This document shows positions 53,636 through 61,851 of a DNA stretch of 64,000 nt, in pieces (position 1 is the stretch's first letter; each line of letters starts with the position of its first letter). The notes under the pieces were generated by a model. It saw only the letters and a list, made by a program, of their open reading frames with translations, was not told the origin of the DNA and did no database searches. Location: contig DKWV01000040.1 of assembly GCA_002491905.1 (NCBI GenBank), positions 11,993-75,992 of the forward strand, given 5' to 3'. The DNA is from Lachnospiraceae bacterium UBA7143 (GTDB lineage Bacteria; Bacillota; Clostridia; Lachnospirales; Lachnospiraceae). The translations under genes were made by a program, and so were the position numbers.

Positions 53636-54490
53636 CTACGCTTCCCCAAGTATATACTTGACAGCTTTCTCGGCCTTGCTTGATGCCGATACAATGAATT
53701 TAACATCATTCCGCAACACTGAAAGCCAATTCTGAATGTATGCGGCTGAGTTTGTGAAACTGCCTTTCGTTTCTACGCCGATAATATTTAAAATGGTTGC
53801 ACTCCCGATCTCTGCAACTAACTCTTCCTTGCTGTAATCCTGACTACCAAAAGCAACGTTCTTACCTTTACGATCTTCCGCACGATTGCAACGATTTTCC
53901 TTCATCGTAGAATGTATACACTCATGAAATGCCGTTGAATAATATTCGCTTGAATCGGTGAATTGTTCAAACAGTGGCAAACATATCATGTCATGAGTGG
54001 GTGAGTAGTAGGCGCGATTTCCTGCCATGTGCTTAACCGTTATATTTTCCCTTGTCCAGTAGTCATACAATACATTTTCCGCTTTTTCTATCGGCTCTAT
54101 GTCGTGCAGCTCTTCCTCCTGTAAAGGTTCTACACCGTCAACCTGTGAAATATGAAACACATTGTAGTATCTCAATAAAGGTATCTGCTTTACTACCTTT
54201 GTGCCGTCTTCCTGTTCTTCTTCTACAGGCTGTATCTTCCAAAAACAAACAATCTCCGATTTCTCACCCTTGCGAATATGACCGCCTAAGTCCTGCCATT
54301 GCTTAAAGGTAGCATATTCACCATCATGCTGTAAAAGCATCTGATTTAATAATGAGTAGGGCTTTTTGCTGACACGGTTGAATGCGCCGCTTCTGATACC
54401 TGTCCAGGGCTTTTGCCACGGTATGATATTGTTCTCTAACTGTTCAATGATCCGATCTGTTACCATCTCATAAACTGATTTTGCTGCCAT
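53636..54490 (-). CDS. ardC: ArdC-family antirestriction protein
   Basis: 284 residues. N-terminal ssDNA-binding domain (MVTDRIIEQLENNIIPWQKPW; then PYSLLNQMLL) and C-terminal zincin-like metallopeptidase with HExxH in STAFHECIHSTM. ArdC proteins from plasmids and conjugative elements protect incoming DNA from host restriction by binding single strands. AGGAGG before the ATG. It is a strong mark of a transmissible element. Confidence 0.92.
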   Translation of the reverse strand: MAAKSVYEMVTDRIIEQLENNIIPWQKPWTGIRSGAFNRVSKKPYSLLNQMLLQHDGEYATFKQWQDLGGHIRKGEKSEIVCFWKIQPVEEEQEDGTKVVKQIPLLRYYNVFHISQVDGVEPLQEEELHDIEPIEKAENVLYDYWTRENITVKHMAGNRAYYSPTHDMICLPLFEQFTDSSEYYSTAFHECIHSTMKENRCNRAEDRKGKNVAFGSQDYSKEELVAEIGSATILNIIGVETKGSFTNSAAYIQNWLSVLRNDVKFIVSASSKAEKAVKYILGEA

Positions 54491-54769
54491 GTGCTTAACC
54501 TCCTGTTAGTCAACTTGATCCAGCCGCCAAACAGTTTCTTGTTACTTTTCACACTGTCAACTAATTGTATCAACTGCCGACGTGTTACTGCTTCACTTAG
54601 ATAACTGTTATGTGTGGCTGATTGGTTATTAGCTACTTGTTTATAATGATCGTTGCATTACTGTCATTTGCTATGATTACGGTTATGCTGGTATAGATTG
54701 CTTTTAAAATCTGGTACTCAAAATATGTTACGTTTTTTCTGATCATTGCCGTTTTCCTCCAAAATAAAA

Positions 54770-54809
54770 AAGTGTAAAGCCTTTAATAACTCAATAGACT
54801 TTACACTTT
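54770..54809 (-). terminator. Terminator of the 54840 coiled-coil gene
   Basis: AAGTGTAAAG / CTTTACACTT inverted repeat around a 20-nt loop; on the minus strand it is followed by TTTTTTATTTT. Part of it recurs at 55134-55157. The gap 54491-54839 shows nothing else I can name. Confidence 0.8.
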
Positions 54810-54839
54810 ATTTGGTGTGATATATTTATATAGTCGTGG

Positions 54840-55070
54840 TTACGCTGTATGTGCCGATTTATCTTCTTTGTGCTTATCTAAGATATTGTGTACTCTTTCG
54901 ACTTCATCAAGCACTAAGCCGCATTCTTTTCGTATCTCATTTTTTAAGACACGTTCGGTTTGTTTTAAATCTGCTTTTACATCAACCATATCTTTTTCAA
55001 GGTCTGTGACTTTCTGGTCAAGTGTTGTTACCTTTTCAAGAATCAGATCAAGTTTTTCACTGTCTGTCAT
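54840..55070 (-). CDS. Small coiled-coil protein
   Basis: 76 residues with continuous heptad pattern (LDLILEKVTTLDQKVTDLEKD, then VKADLKQTERVLKNEIRK). No membrane part, so a soluble coiled coil that probably oligomerises or docks on a partner. GGCGGTGATAAC before the ATG. It is bracketed by two copies of an inverted AGTGTAAAGTCTATT sequence. Confidence 0.75.
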   Translation of the reverse strand: MTDSEKLDLILEKVTTLDQKVTDLEKDMVDVKADLKQTERVLKNEIRKECGLVLDEVERVHNILDKHKEDKSAHTA

Positions 55071-55133
55071 GTTATCACCGCCTTTGCTGCGATTGTTGGG
55101 ACTTTTGTTATTTGAGGTAAGTATATCACAGCC

Positions 55134-55157
55134 AGAGTGTAAAGTCTATTCAATTAT
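55134..55157 (+). repeat. Inverted partner of the 54786-54808 sequence
   Basis: AGAGTGTAAAGTCTATTCAATTAT; 21 of 24 bases match the minus strand at 54786-54809. The pair flanks the coiled-coil gene. Confidence 0.55.
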
Positions 55158-55207
55158 CAAGGTGCTTTAGGTTGTGGGTTATTTGATTTGATAAGATTAT
55201 TATAACA

Positions 55208-55276
55208 TCTTGTACAAGAATAACAATATAAATCTTGTACAAGATTAAAAAGTTAATTTATACATCTTGTACAAAT
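55208..55276. promoter_or_regulatory. Operator cluster upstream of the RHH gene (three sites)
   Basis: TCTTGTACAAGA at 55208-55219 and 55233-55244 and a variant TCTTGTACAAAT at 55265-55276. Perfect palindromes of this size suit ribbon-helix-helix proteins. Confidence 0.7.
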
Positions 55277-55281
55277 ATTTA

Positions 55282-55310
55282 TTGAGTGGAAAAAATATGT
55301 GTGATACAAT
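55282..55310 (+). promoter_or_regulatory. SigA promoter of the RHH gene
   Basis: TTGAGT, 17-nt spacer, TACAAT with TG extended -10; operator site 3 ends 5 nt upstream of the -35. Confidence 0.75.
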
Positions 55311-55370
55311 ATTAAAAAGAAAAATATTGTATTTGTATGTAGAATGAAAAGATATTGGAGGTTATTTTTT

Positions 55371-55562
55371 ATGATAGAAGAAAAGGAAAAATTTGATGCG
55401 ACAAAGTACAAAAATGATTTTCAAAAGGAAAAATATGATCGTATTATAGTTAATGTTGCAAAAGGACAAAAAAAGATAATTGACCAAAGGGCGAAAGAAC
55501 TTGGATATAAAAGTCTAAATTCTTTCATTGTTGACCTGATTCATAAGCATTTGGAATTATAA
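55371..55562 (+). CDS. Ribbon-helix-helix (Arc/CopG-type) regulator
   Basis: 63 residues from ATG 55371, GGAGG 9 nt upstream. DNA-contact strand YDRIIVNVAKGQKKIIDQRAKE, then helix-turn-helix pair ending FIVDLIHKHLEL. Arc-type dimers bind palindromes, and six TCTTGTACAAGA-type sites flank this gene on both sides, so it very likely autoregulates and also controls the next operon at 55873. Small, basic, cytosolic. Confidence 0.85.
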   Translation: MIEEKEKFDATKYKNDFQKEKYDRIIVNVAKGQKKIIDQRAKELGYKSLNSFIVDLIHKHLEL

Positions 55563-55624
55563 ATATAACATATTATTTAGGATAAAGTCGCAAACAGGTG
55601 GCTTTATTTTTTTGATCCAATACA

Positions 55625-55694
55625 TCTTGTACAAGAATAACAAAAATAATTTGCAAAACTTGTACAAGATGCGGATAGATATTCTTGTACAAGA
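55625..55694. promoter_or_regulatory. Operator cluster and promoter before the 55873 operon (three sites)
   Basis: TCTTGTACAAGA at 55625-55636, ACTTGTACAAGA at 55658-55669 and TCTTGTACAAGA at 55683-55694, the last just before a TATAAT at 55698-55703. Binding here would block the downstream promoter. The rest of the gap to 55872 has no gene. Confidence 0.68.
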
Positions 55695-55872
55695 TGATAT
55701 AATAATCTTACAAGGTCAAGCAAGACAGACCTACACAAGCAACCGGGCAAGCCGAAAGCACCCACAAACTTAAAGTAATATACCTGTGAACCATTAGCGA
55801 CAGTGAAGGCAATAGTCAGGAAGATTCTTTAAGGGTTGCTACCAATCTAATAAGGAAGAGAGGGAAAAACAA

Positions 55873-56151
55873 ATGTGCATATCGAAAGCGGATTTAGAAA
55901 ACAAGGTACAGGAGATCAGAAGATACAAGGCGATGGCAGAAGAAGCCGCCAACATTCAGCACTCACTTGAAAATGAAGTGATCGCCTACATGGTAGAAAA
56001 CAATCTGACGGAGGAGTACACCGATTCAGCAAAGATCAGTTATAAAAGCCAGACACGGGCGACTTTGGATAAGAAACGGCTTGAAGAAGATCTCGGCAGT
56101 CTGGAAGAGTATACAAAGGTAACAGAATACAACGTGTTACGGATCAAGTGA
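55873..56151 (+). CDS. Small hypothetical element protein
   Basis: 92 residues, helical first half (VQEIRRYKAMAEEAANIQHSLENEV), then YSQT-type polar tail (SAKISYKSQTRATLDKKRLEE). First gene of the RHH-controlled operon. No assigned family; the small size and context suggest an element-regulation or DNA-processing accessory. Confidence 0.68.
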   Translation: MCISKADLENKVQEIRRYKAMAEEAANIQHSLENEVIAYMVENNLTEEYTDSAKISYKSQTRATLDKKRLEEDLGSLEEYTKVTEYNVLRIK

Positions 56152-56166
56152 TAAGGAGGGGACACG

Positions 56167-56322
56167 ATGCAGAAACAGACGGTTGAGTTTGCAACCACGC
56201 GCAATAACGGCATCATTACCAGAGTAGGCAGAACAAGCATTTTACAGCCCAAAACCAGCTTTAAGGGCAATCCTGATTCCGTCAAGTGGTACGAGGATAA
56301 GCCCAAGCAGAAAGGCAGGTAG
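56167..56322 (+). CDS. 51-residue element protein
   Basis: Strong AAGGAGG before ATG 56167. Reads MQKQTVEFATTRNNGIITRV, then QPKTSFKGNPDSVKWYEDKP and stops at 56322. Basic and soluble. Starts 15 nt after the preceding gene, so it is co-translated. Function unknown. Confidence 0.65.
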   Translation: MQKQTVEFATTRNNGIITRVGRTSILQPKTSFKGNPDSVKWYEDKPKQKGR

Positions 56323-56328
56323 ATCATC

Positions 56329-56373
56329 AGGGTGAACGGTTTCTGTAGAGTTCGATTCTCTACCACCCTTTTC
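56329..56373 (+). other. T-arm-like two-stem RNA or terminator
   Basis: AGGGTG (56329-56334) pairs with CACCCT (56364-56369) and encloses GTAGAG-TTCGATT-CTCTAC, a 6-bp stem with the TTCGATT loop of a tRNA T arm. TTTT follows. No D or anticodon arm, so not a tRNA. Confidence 0.5.
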
Positions 56374-56435
56374 AATAGGCCATTGAAGCAATCAACGTTC
56401 AAGCAATCAATCTATAGAAAGGAGCCAATAAGATA

Positions 56436-57017
56436 ATGAAAAGTATGGATTTATCAGTATTACAGCCGTATTGTGAAAACAATATGCAGTTATTAAAGAA
56501 GATATCGCGGTCAATCTTCATGCGGTTCAATGAACCATTGGCGGGAGCGGATTACGATGATTTCTATTCTATTTCGCTCATGACATTATGGCAGGCATAC
56601 AACGCTTATGATCCCGATACGGGGATTAGCTTTGATGGGTTTCTGCGGTCATGCCTACAGAAGAAGTTTAAGTCAGAGCTAACACACCGGCACAGGCAGA
56701 AACGGGTTTTGAATCAGTTAGCCGTCTCACTGGATGCGGCGGGCGACGGTGAGGATGAATGCAGCCTACTGGAATTTTTAGCATCGGATTTTGACACATT
56801 CGAGGAAGTGACCAAGCGGAATGAGGATCAGAAGTATCAGGACAAAGTGCAGCAATATATTTCAAGGTTATCTGACATACAGGTAAATATATTAAATCTT
56901 CTGGTTGATGGCTATAAGCCTACAGAAATTTTACTGGAATTACAAATATCCGCAAGGGAATATGCGGACAATATGCAGATCATAAGAAGCTATGAGAACG
57001 TGAAAATATTATTCTAG
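56436..57017 (+). CDS. Sigma-70-like factor
   Basis: 193 residues. Region-2-like helices with DYDDFYSISLMTLWQAYNAY, then FDGFLRSCLQKKFKSELTHR (recognition of -10) and a C-terminal region-4-like part (SDIQVNILNLLVDGYKPTEI) ending VKILF. Short, with a long acidic linker; could be an element-specific sigma or anti-activator. AAAGGAG before the ATG. Followed 13 nt later by the DUF262 gene. Confidence 0.7.
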   Translation: MKSMDLSVLQPYCENNMQLLKKISRSIFMRFNEPLAGADYDDFYSISLMTLWQAYNAYDPDTGISFDGFLRSCLQKKFKSELTHRHRQKRVLNQLAVSLDAAGDGEDECSLLEFLASDFDTFEEVTKRNEDQKYQDKVQQYISRLSDIQVNILNLLVDGYKPTEILLELQISAREYADNMQIIRSYENVKILF

Positions 57018-57030
57018 GGAGGAAATCATT

Positions 57031-58125
57031 ATGGCAAAGATCAGGAAGCAGACATACAGTTTAGAGCAGTATTTAAAGTTAATTAAGGCAGAATCTATTC
57101 GCACGGATCAGGAATGCCAGAGGTTATCGGGTCAGTGGAGCGCAAACATGGTCAATGAGTTGATTGCTACGGTTTTGACGGAAAATTATATACCGCCGAT
57201 CATTCTTGGAGAGGAAACCGTAAACGGTATCATTAGACAATGGATCATAGATGGATTGCAGCGCAGCAGTTCCCTTTCCATGTTCCGTTACGCTAATACT
57301 AGGATTACAAAGAATCTGGATGAGTACACGGTGACTTATCAGAGGAAAATTTTGGACGATAACGGAAAGCCTAAGAGGGACGAAAACGGTGAAATATTGT
57401 GGGAATCTGTAGACTTTGATATCCGTAACAAGACATATGAGCAGTTGCCGGAGGAATTGAAGGAAAAATTCAATAGTTACCAAATTGAATGTGCCATTCA
57501 TCAGAACTGCGATACAGCGGAAATTTCTAAGCTGGTACGGAAATATAACAACCATAAAGCTATGAACACGGCGCAAAAGGCTTTCACCTATGTGGATTCT
57601 TTCGCAAGGGAAATTCGCCATATCACAGAGAATCGGTTTTTCTCGGATATATATTCTTCCAGTCAGAAGGGAAGAATCAACGGGACTTTCGAGCGGATCA
57701 GCGGAGATATTGTTCTTCTCTGTAACTATCCAAACAAGTATCGGAAAGATACCAAACTGGAATTTAAGTGGTTAAATGAGAATGCTGCCCTTTGTGATTT
57801 TGAGAACGTGGACAGCCTGCTTACAAGACTGACGGCATCCATAGAGCCGACGAAGGAGATTAGGGCATTGTTCAATGGAAAGAATACCAGCGTATTTGTG
57901 ACGGGGTTTAAGGCATTCACGGAGATGGGAAGGAAAGACTCTGACTTTGGAAAATTCCTTGTATGGTTTATCAATGGTGGAAACGATACAGAGATCAACG
58001 GGAAAACATGGGAAACACTGGATATCAGCCATTCGACCAGAGATTCAAGCATAGTACACGGAAAAATTGATTATCTGGTTGCAGTAATGGAACAGTATTT
58101 CAGGGAAGTAAGTAAGGCGGCATAA
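57031..58125 (+). CDS. DUF262-domain protein
   Basis: 364 residues. DUF262 (ParB/GmrSD-N-like) core: LSGQWSANMVNELIATVLTE and the DGLQRSSSLSMFRY motif near residue 75, equivalent to DGQQR. The GmrD HNH half is missing, so a DNA-cleaving role is unclear. Similar proteins act in restriction of modified DNA or in plasmid functions. GGGAGG site; same operon as the sigma-like gene. Confidence 0.78.
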   Translation: MAKIRKQTYSLEQYLKLIKAESIRTDQECQRLSGQWSANMVNELIATVLTENYIPPIILGEETVNGIIRQWIIDGLQRSSSLSMFRYANTRITKNLDEYTVTYQRKILDDNGKPKRDENGEILWESVDFDIRNKTYEQLPEELKEKFNSYQIECAIHQNCDTAEISKLVRKYNNHKAMNTAQKAFTYVDSFAREIRHITENRFFSDIYSSSQKGRINGTFERISGDIVLLCNYPNKYRKDTKLEFKWLNENAALCDFENVDSLLTRLTASIEPTKEIRALFNGKNTSVFVTGFKAFTEMGRKDSDFGKFLVWFINGGNDTEINGKTWETLDISHSTRDSSIVHGKIDYLVAVMEQYFREVSKAA

Positions 58126-58182
58126 TGGAAAACGGGGAGGAAAACTCCCCTGACTGTCTATATCAGGAAGAGAGGACATTGT

Positions 58183-58551
58183 ATGTACACGGTATCAGAT
58201 ATCATTTCGGACATTAACAGGGGATGTATGGCGAATAACATGGTGGAGGATATGTTCCGCTACAGAATTGTTTTCTTTGTCAATGAGGGAAACAACAGTG
58301 CAAAATATTACTTGGACACGGCTTACAATGGCTTGCGGAAGGCACTGGAAAGCATCATCAGGGAAAATCTTTCGTTGACAAACTGTGTCGTTATAGCGGA
58401 AACGACGGCTTTAAAGCATGGAAAATGCGTTTTTCTACAGAAACGGTCTTACTCGTTTAGTCTGGATGGATATTTCAGGCAGTTAAGCGGAGAATGTAGG
58501 GATAGTGGAAGGAATGGAGCAGACAGATATGGAAGGTGTGCGGTGAGATAG
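58183..58551 (+). CDS. Hypothetical element protein
   Basis: 122 residues, with AGAGG before ATG 58183. Beta-rich middle (FRYRIVFFVNEGNNSAKYYLD) and a basic C-terminal tail (SGRNGADRYGRCAVR). No recognisable domain. Confidence 0.58.
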   Translation: MYTVSDIISDINRGCMANNMVEDMFRYRIVFFVNEGNNSAKYYLDTAYNGLRKALESIIRENLSLTNCVVIAETTALKHGKCVFLQKRSYSFSLDGYFRQLSGECRDSGRNGADRYGRCAVR

Positions 58552-58577
58552 AGAATTGACAGGAAGAGGTGATGTTT

Positions 58578-58769
58578 ATGTATTTTGACTTTAGGATTAT
58601 CGTATGTGCGGATGGCATGGAGATAATAGACAGACGGATGAAAACCTATTATTGTCAGTTAACGTCAAGTCAGATGGTAGAGTACATAGAAATGGAGATA
58701 CAGCTTGCGATTCTGGATGAGCTGGAACGGAATAGAAGATTAGGTTATAGGGGCCTGCTTGAAATATAG
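58578..58769 (+). CDS. Small hypothetical element protein
   Basis: 63 residues from ATG 58578 (AGAGG 8 nt before; ATG 58572 possible). Reads YFDFRIIVCADGMEIIDRRM then a helix EYIEMEIQLAILDELERNRR. The N-terminal beta strands and acidic helix look like a small fold of unknown function. Confidence 0.58.
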   Translation: MYFDFRIIVCADGMEIIDRRMKTYYCQLTSSQMVEYIEMEIQLAILDELERNRRLGYRGLLEI

Positions 58770-58906
58770 CAGTCTCTTATAGAATAGAGTATTTGGAAAA
58801 TTTCGGATTTGCTATGTTACATTGTAAATCTGGGGAGAATACAGTATAATACAAATAATCAATGTATGGAAAGCAATCTATAACCAGATTTAAGGAGTGA
58901 TGCGCT

Positions 58907-59383
58907 ATGCGGAAACTAAAGGTATACTTAGATACATCGGTTATTAGTCATTTGTTACAAGAGGATGTACCTGAGAAGATGGCAGATACAAAGCAGTTGT
59001 GGAAAATGTTTAAGGATGGACAATATGATGTGTATTTGTCAACAGTTACATTAAGAGAGATTGAGAAATGTTCAGAGCCAAAGAAAACACAGCTTATTGA
59101 TCGTTTGAATGAAATACAGTTCACGACATTAGATATTACAGATGATGTTGTGGCAATGGCAGAAAAAATAATTGATATGGGTATACTGACACAAAAGAGT
59201 TTTGATGATTGCCAACACATAGGAGCGGCTGTTATAAATGAATGCGATTGTATTATTTCATGGAACTTCAAACATATTGTTAATGTAAAGACAATTAGAG
59301 GTGTAAGGGCAATTACAAATTTGGAAGGGTATAAGATGATTGAGATATGGAATCCTTCTGTATTGTTGGAAAGCGAGGAATGA
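58907..59383 (+). CDS. PIN-domain toxin (VapC-like)
   Basis: 158 residues. PIN nuclease with Asp9 in KVYLDTSVISHL, Glu in STVTLREIEKC, Asp in SFDDCQHIGAAV and a C-terminal ISWNFKHIV motif. Such RNases cut RNA and are held by partner antitoxins. Its stop lies next to the following small genes (59386 and 59562), which are the likely partners. Own promoter region with a ~130-nt upstream gap. Confidence 0.87.
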   Translation: MRKLKVYLDTSVISHLLQEDVPEKMADTKQLWKMFKDGQYDVYLSTVTLREIEKCSEPKKTQLIDRLNEIQFTTLDITDDVVAMAEKIIDMGILTQKSFDDCQHIGAAVINECDCIISWNFKHIVNVKTIRGVRAITNLEGYKMIEIWNPSVLLESEE

Positions 59384-59385
59384 GT

Positions 59386-59562
59386 ATGATTGCAAAACCG
59401 ATTATCAGCCCGGATTTTACCATTGAAGATATTCATAAGATAAGGGAATATCATTATGAACTGACAAAAGATATGACAACGCAGGAAAGAATCAATTTCT
59501 ATAATGAAGGCGGGAGAGCCTTTTTAAAAGAAATGGAAGAAAGAAAGCTACAGAAAGTGTAA
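59386..59562 (+). CDS. Antitoxin-like small protein, copy 1
   Basis: 58 residues from ATG 59386, GAGGA upstream. Core ISPDFTIEDIHKIREYHYEL is almost the same as in the next gene. It starts 2 nt after the PIN stop. Function as PIN antitoxin is inferred from position and size. Confidence 0.7.
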   Translation: MIAKPIISPDFTIEDIHKIREYHYELTKDMTTQERINFYNEGGRAFLKEMEERKLQKV

Positions 59563-59759
59563 TGCTTATGAAATCATTGGTTATTAGTCCGGATTTTACG
59601 ATTGAGGATATTCATAAAATCAGGGAACAGAACTATGAACGTACAAAAGATATGACAGTAGCGGAAAAGGTTGCGTATTACAACAATTCCGGCAAAGAAG
59701 CGGAAAAAGAGATTGAACGGAGAAGGGCATTAAAGCGGAAAGCTGTAGCAAGTATGTAA
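59562..59759 (+). CDS. Antitoxin-like small protein, copy 2
   Basis: 65 residues, ATG overlapping the previous stop (TAATG). Core ISPDFTIEDIHKIREQNYER repeats copy 1, then diverges with a basic tail (ERRRALKRKAVASM). Tandem duplication with an extended tail, so the two may bind the toxin differently. Confidence 0.7.
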   Translation: MLMKSLVISPDFTIEDIHKIREQNYERTKDMTVAEKVAYYNNSGKEAEKEIERRRALKRKAVASM

Positions 59760-59763
59760 AAAC

Positions 59764-59815
59764 TTAACATTTTGGAATCAGTCTGACTTGTTTAGTCGGA
59801 AAATCAAAATGTTAA
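59764..59815. terminator. Inverted repeat after the PIN module
   Basis: Perfect 11-bp arms TTAACATTTTG and CAAAATGTTAA around a 30-nt insert that itself folds (GACT/AGTC). Likely terminator or regulatory hairpin; a second AGCACC/GGTGCT stem with TTCTTTT follows at 59826-59864. Confidence 0.5.
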
Positions 59816-59838
59816 ATTATGAGGAAAGCACCAACGGA

Positions 59839-60171
59839 TTAATTATCTGAAGGTGCTTCTTTTGCGTCCTGCTGCCTTGCGTGGATTTCATCAACGGCAT
59901 CTTGTAAATACATATTTTTCCAAGTCTGTTTAATGGATTCTTGCTTTAGTTCGCTGATCCGTTTATCTAAATAGTGGCCGAGCCATATCATAAGTGATGT
60001 TGGGATGAACTTTTCAGGTAACTTGGAAATGATGGCGAATAATAAATCTTCAGCTTTATTATGGAGATTTTGGAAAAATTCTTTTAATCGGTTACGGTCT
60101 TTTAGTTCAATATCTATTCTGATCAACTCCCTTAAAAAATTATGTGGTTTGGAAAAATAACATATTTTCAT
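59839..60171 (-). CDS. Hypothetical element protein
   Basis: 110 residues, helical and basic (LRELIRIDIELKDRNRLKEF, then SLMIWLGHYLDKRISELKQE). No ribosome site at the first ATG, so the start may be further in. Convergent with the PIN module. Function unknown. Confidence 0.5.
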   Translation of the reverse strand: MKICYFSKPHNFLRELIRIDIELKDRNRLKEFFQNLHNKAEDLLFAIISKLPEKFIPTSLMIWLGHYLDKRISELKQESIKQTWKNMYLQDAVDEIHARQQDAKEAPSDN

Positions 60172-60334
60172 TAATAGTATAGGTCAAAGTGGAGAAAAAG
60201 ACAATGAAGATTGTTGCATTGACCTTATATGAAAACAGTTGATTTCATGTAAGGCAGTTATGGAATCATTTTCTTTGAAAATGGAACGAAAAATCTTATA
60301 TGAAAATAGTTATGGATTTTGTGGAGTGATTGGG

Positions 60335-60973
60335 ATGGAAAATAAAATATTTGCTTACATGAGGATATCGACTAATCATAAAACGCAGAAGACAGATAGG
60401 CAGAAACAAGCTATCATTGAGTATTCTATATGTAATGGATTCAATATAGATGAATTTATTTCTGACACTATCACCGGTGGAACGAAAGCGGATAACAGAC
60501 CCAACTATCATAATATGAAGAAACAACTTAGGAATGGTGACACATTGATTATCTCTGATGTAGATCGTTTGGGAAGAAATGCGGATGATGTGATTGTGGA
60601 AATTAAGGATTTGCAGTCAAAGGGGATTAGGGTTGTAGCTTTGGATGTTCCATTTCTGAATGATTGGGAAAAGATGAATGATGATAGTCTGTCAAAGATG
60701 ATCATTGATATTTTTGTCACATTAAAGGCGCATATAGCACAGCAGGAAAAAGAAAAAATACATGATAGAGTTATGCAAGGCTTGGATGTGGCGAAGAAAA
60801 AAGGCAAAAAGTTAGGCAGACCAGTTACGGGAGTACCAAAGGAATTTATTAAGGAATATAACAAATTTCAGTCGGGAGAATATGGAAGTATTTCAGTTGT
60901 ACAGTTTGCAAAGCTGCAAGGCATAGCGGTGAGTACCTTCTATAAATATGCAGGCATTTTGAAAGCGGAATAA
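60335..60973 (+). CDS. Serine recombinase (resolvase/invertase type)
   Basis: 212 residues from ATG 60335, GGAG 9 nt upstream. Catalytic Ser in YMRISTNHKTQ, conserved DVDRLGRNADDV and a C-terminal HTH (VVQFAKLQGIAVSTFYKYAG). Small resolvase class, usually resolving dimers or inverting DNA rather than integrating. The main integrase for the tRNA site is therefore probably a different gene outside the window. Confidence 0.92.
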   Translation: MENKIFAYMRISTNHKTQKTDRQKQAIIEYSICNGFNIDEFISDTITGGTKADNRPNYHNMKKQLRNGDTLIISDVDRLGRNADDVIVEIKDLQSKGIRVVALDVPFLNDWEKMNDDSLSKMIIDIFVTLKAHIAQQEKEKIHDRVMQGLDVAKKKGKKLGRPVTGVPKEFIKEYNKFQSGEYGSISVVQFAKLQGIAVSTFYKYAGILKAE

Positions 60974-61073
60974 ATTATTATAAGCAGTCATGATCTTTTT
61001 GGAAAATTCCGTGAAGATACGGAGAAATAAAAGGTGTAGATAACAAATAAACAGGATCGGAGGAAACGGAGTA

Positions 61074-61253
61074 TTGAGGAAATTAATTGAAAGAGCATTT
61101 TGCAATGGTGTTGCTGTTGGGATCAGCTTATATCAGAGGATGATTATTTCCGCACACGAGAGGAAAAAGCCGCTAAAGATCGGAGAGGATTTTTACTATA
61201 TTTCCAATGGACGGGAAAGGTTACAGGAAGTTTTAGAGAAAATATGCAGATAA
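61074..61253 (+). CDS. Small TTG-start element protein
   Basis: 59 residues from TTG 61074 with CGGAGG about 10 nt before it. Basic and helical (RKLIERAFCNGVAVGISLYQ, then SAHERKKPLKIGEDFYYISN). Ends 16 nt before the next gene. Function unknown. Confidence 0.5.
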   Translation: MRKLIERAFCNGVAVGISLYQRMIISAHERKKPLKIGEDFYYISNGRERLQEVLEKICR

Positions 61254-61269
61254 GGAAGAAAGTGAGAAT

Positions 61270-61851
61270 ATGAATTTCATGGATAAATTTCAGGCAAAGA
61301 AATTGGGAGTATCGGAAGAACAGTATAAAGAATCAGAGAAAATTGCGACGACAATCTGGAAAACTCTTTTTACGGAGGGCAAGGTTATAGATCCGTTCAT
61401 GCACATAGGAATGAATAAGTGGCTTGCTATTATAGAAGGATTATTTATTATTTCCATGACTAATTTTGTGCTGCTTTTCTATAATGGAATATATAATCTT
61501 AATTTGCCGAAAACTGGGTTGCTGATTATTACGAGTATATTTATATTATTGTTTTTGTTTGGTAAGTTTCTGGCATATCGTTATGATATGAAACAGTTTA
61601 ATGTGCGTTTAGAGGAAATTGTAAAGTGGGAAAAGAAACTTGAGAAAACAGAGGAAAGAAACGAAGGGTGCGGAGTGAAAAAGTTCATTGTGCCTATCAG
61701 TATTATTTACAATACCAGTAAAAGGTATAGAGAAGTAATTGTTGAAACAGAAGACGCAAAGACCGCTATGTTAATCGCTATTGGAGATTTTCAGCGTGAC
61801 GGTTGGATTGTAGATACAGATTATGAGAACTACAAGCAGTTTAGAGGATAG
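61270..61851 (+). CDS. Membrane protein of unknown function
   Basis: 193 residues. Two membrane segments (~residues 55-75 and 83-103), a Lys/Glu-rich coiled loop (~115-130) and a C-terminal soluble domain ending in GDFQRDGWIVDTDYENYKQF. GGAAG-type site upstream. Its stop is followed at once by the LexA-HTH gene. No family assigned. Confidence 0.65.
   Translation: MNFMDKFQAKKLGVSEEQYKESEKIATTIWKTLFTEGKVIDPFMHIGMNKWLAIIEGLFIISMTNFVLLFYNGIYNLNLPKTGLLIITSIFILLFLFGKFLAYRYDMKQFNVRLEEIVKWEKKLEKTEERNEGCGVKKFIVPISIIYNTSKRYREVIVETEDAKTAMLIAIGDFQRDGWIVDTDYENYKQFRG

Noticed and set aside
55208..55694. Repeated TCTTGTACAAGA as a CRISPR-like array
   Set aside because: Units are 12-bp palindromes with irregular spacing and a gene between them; operator sites fit better.
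60335..60973. The serine recombinase as the element integrase
   Set aside because: It is a small resolvase-type protein, whereas the att site lies in a tRNA 3' end, which usually goes with tyrosine integrases.
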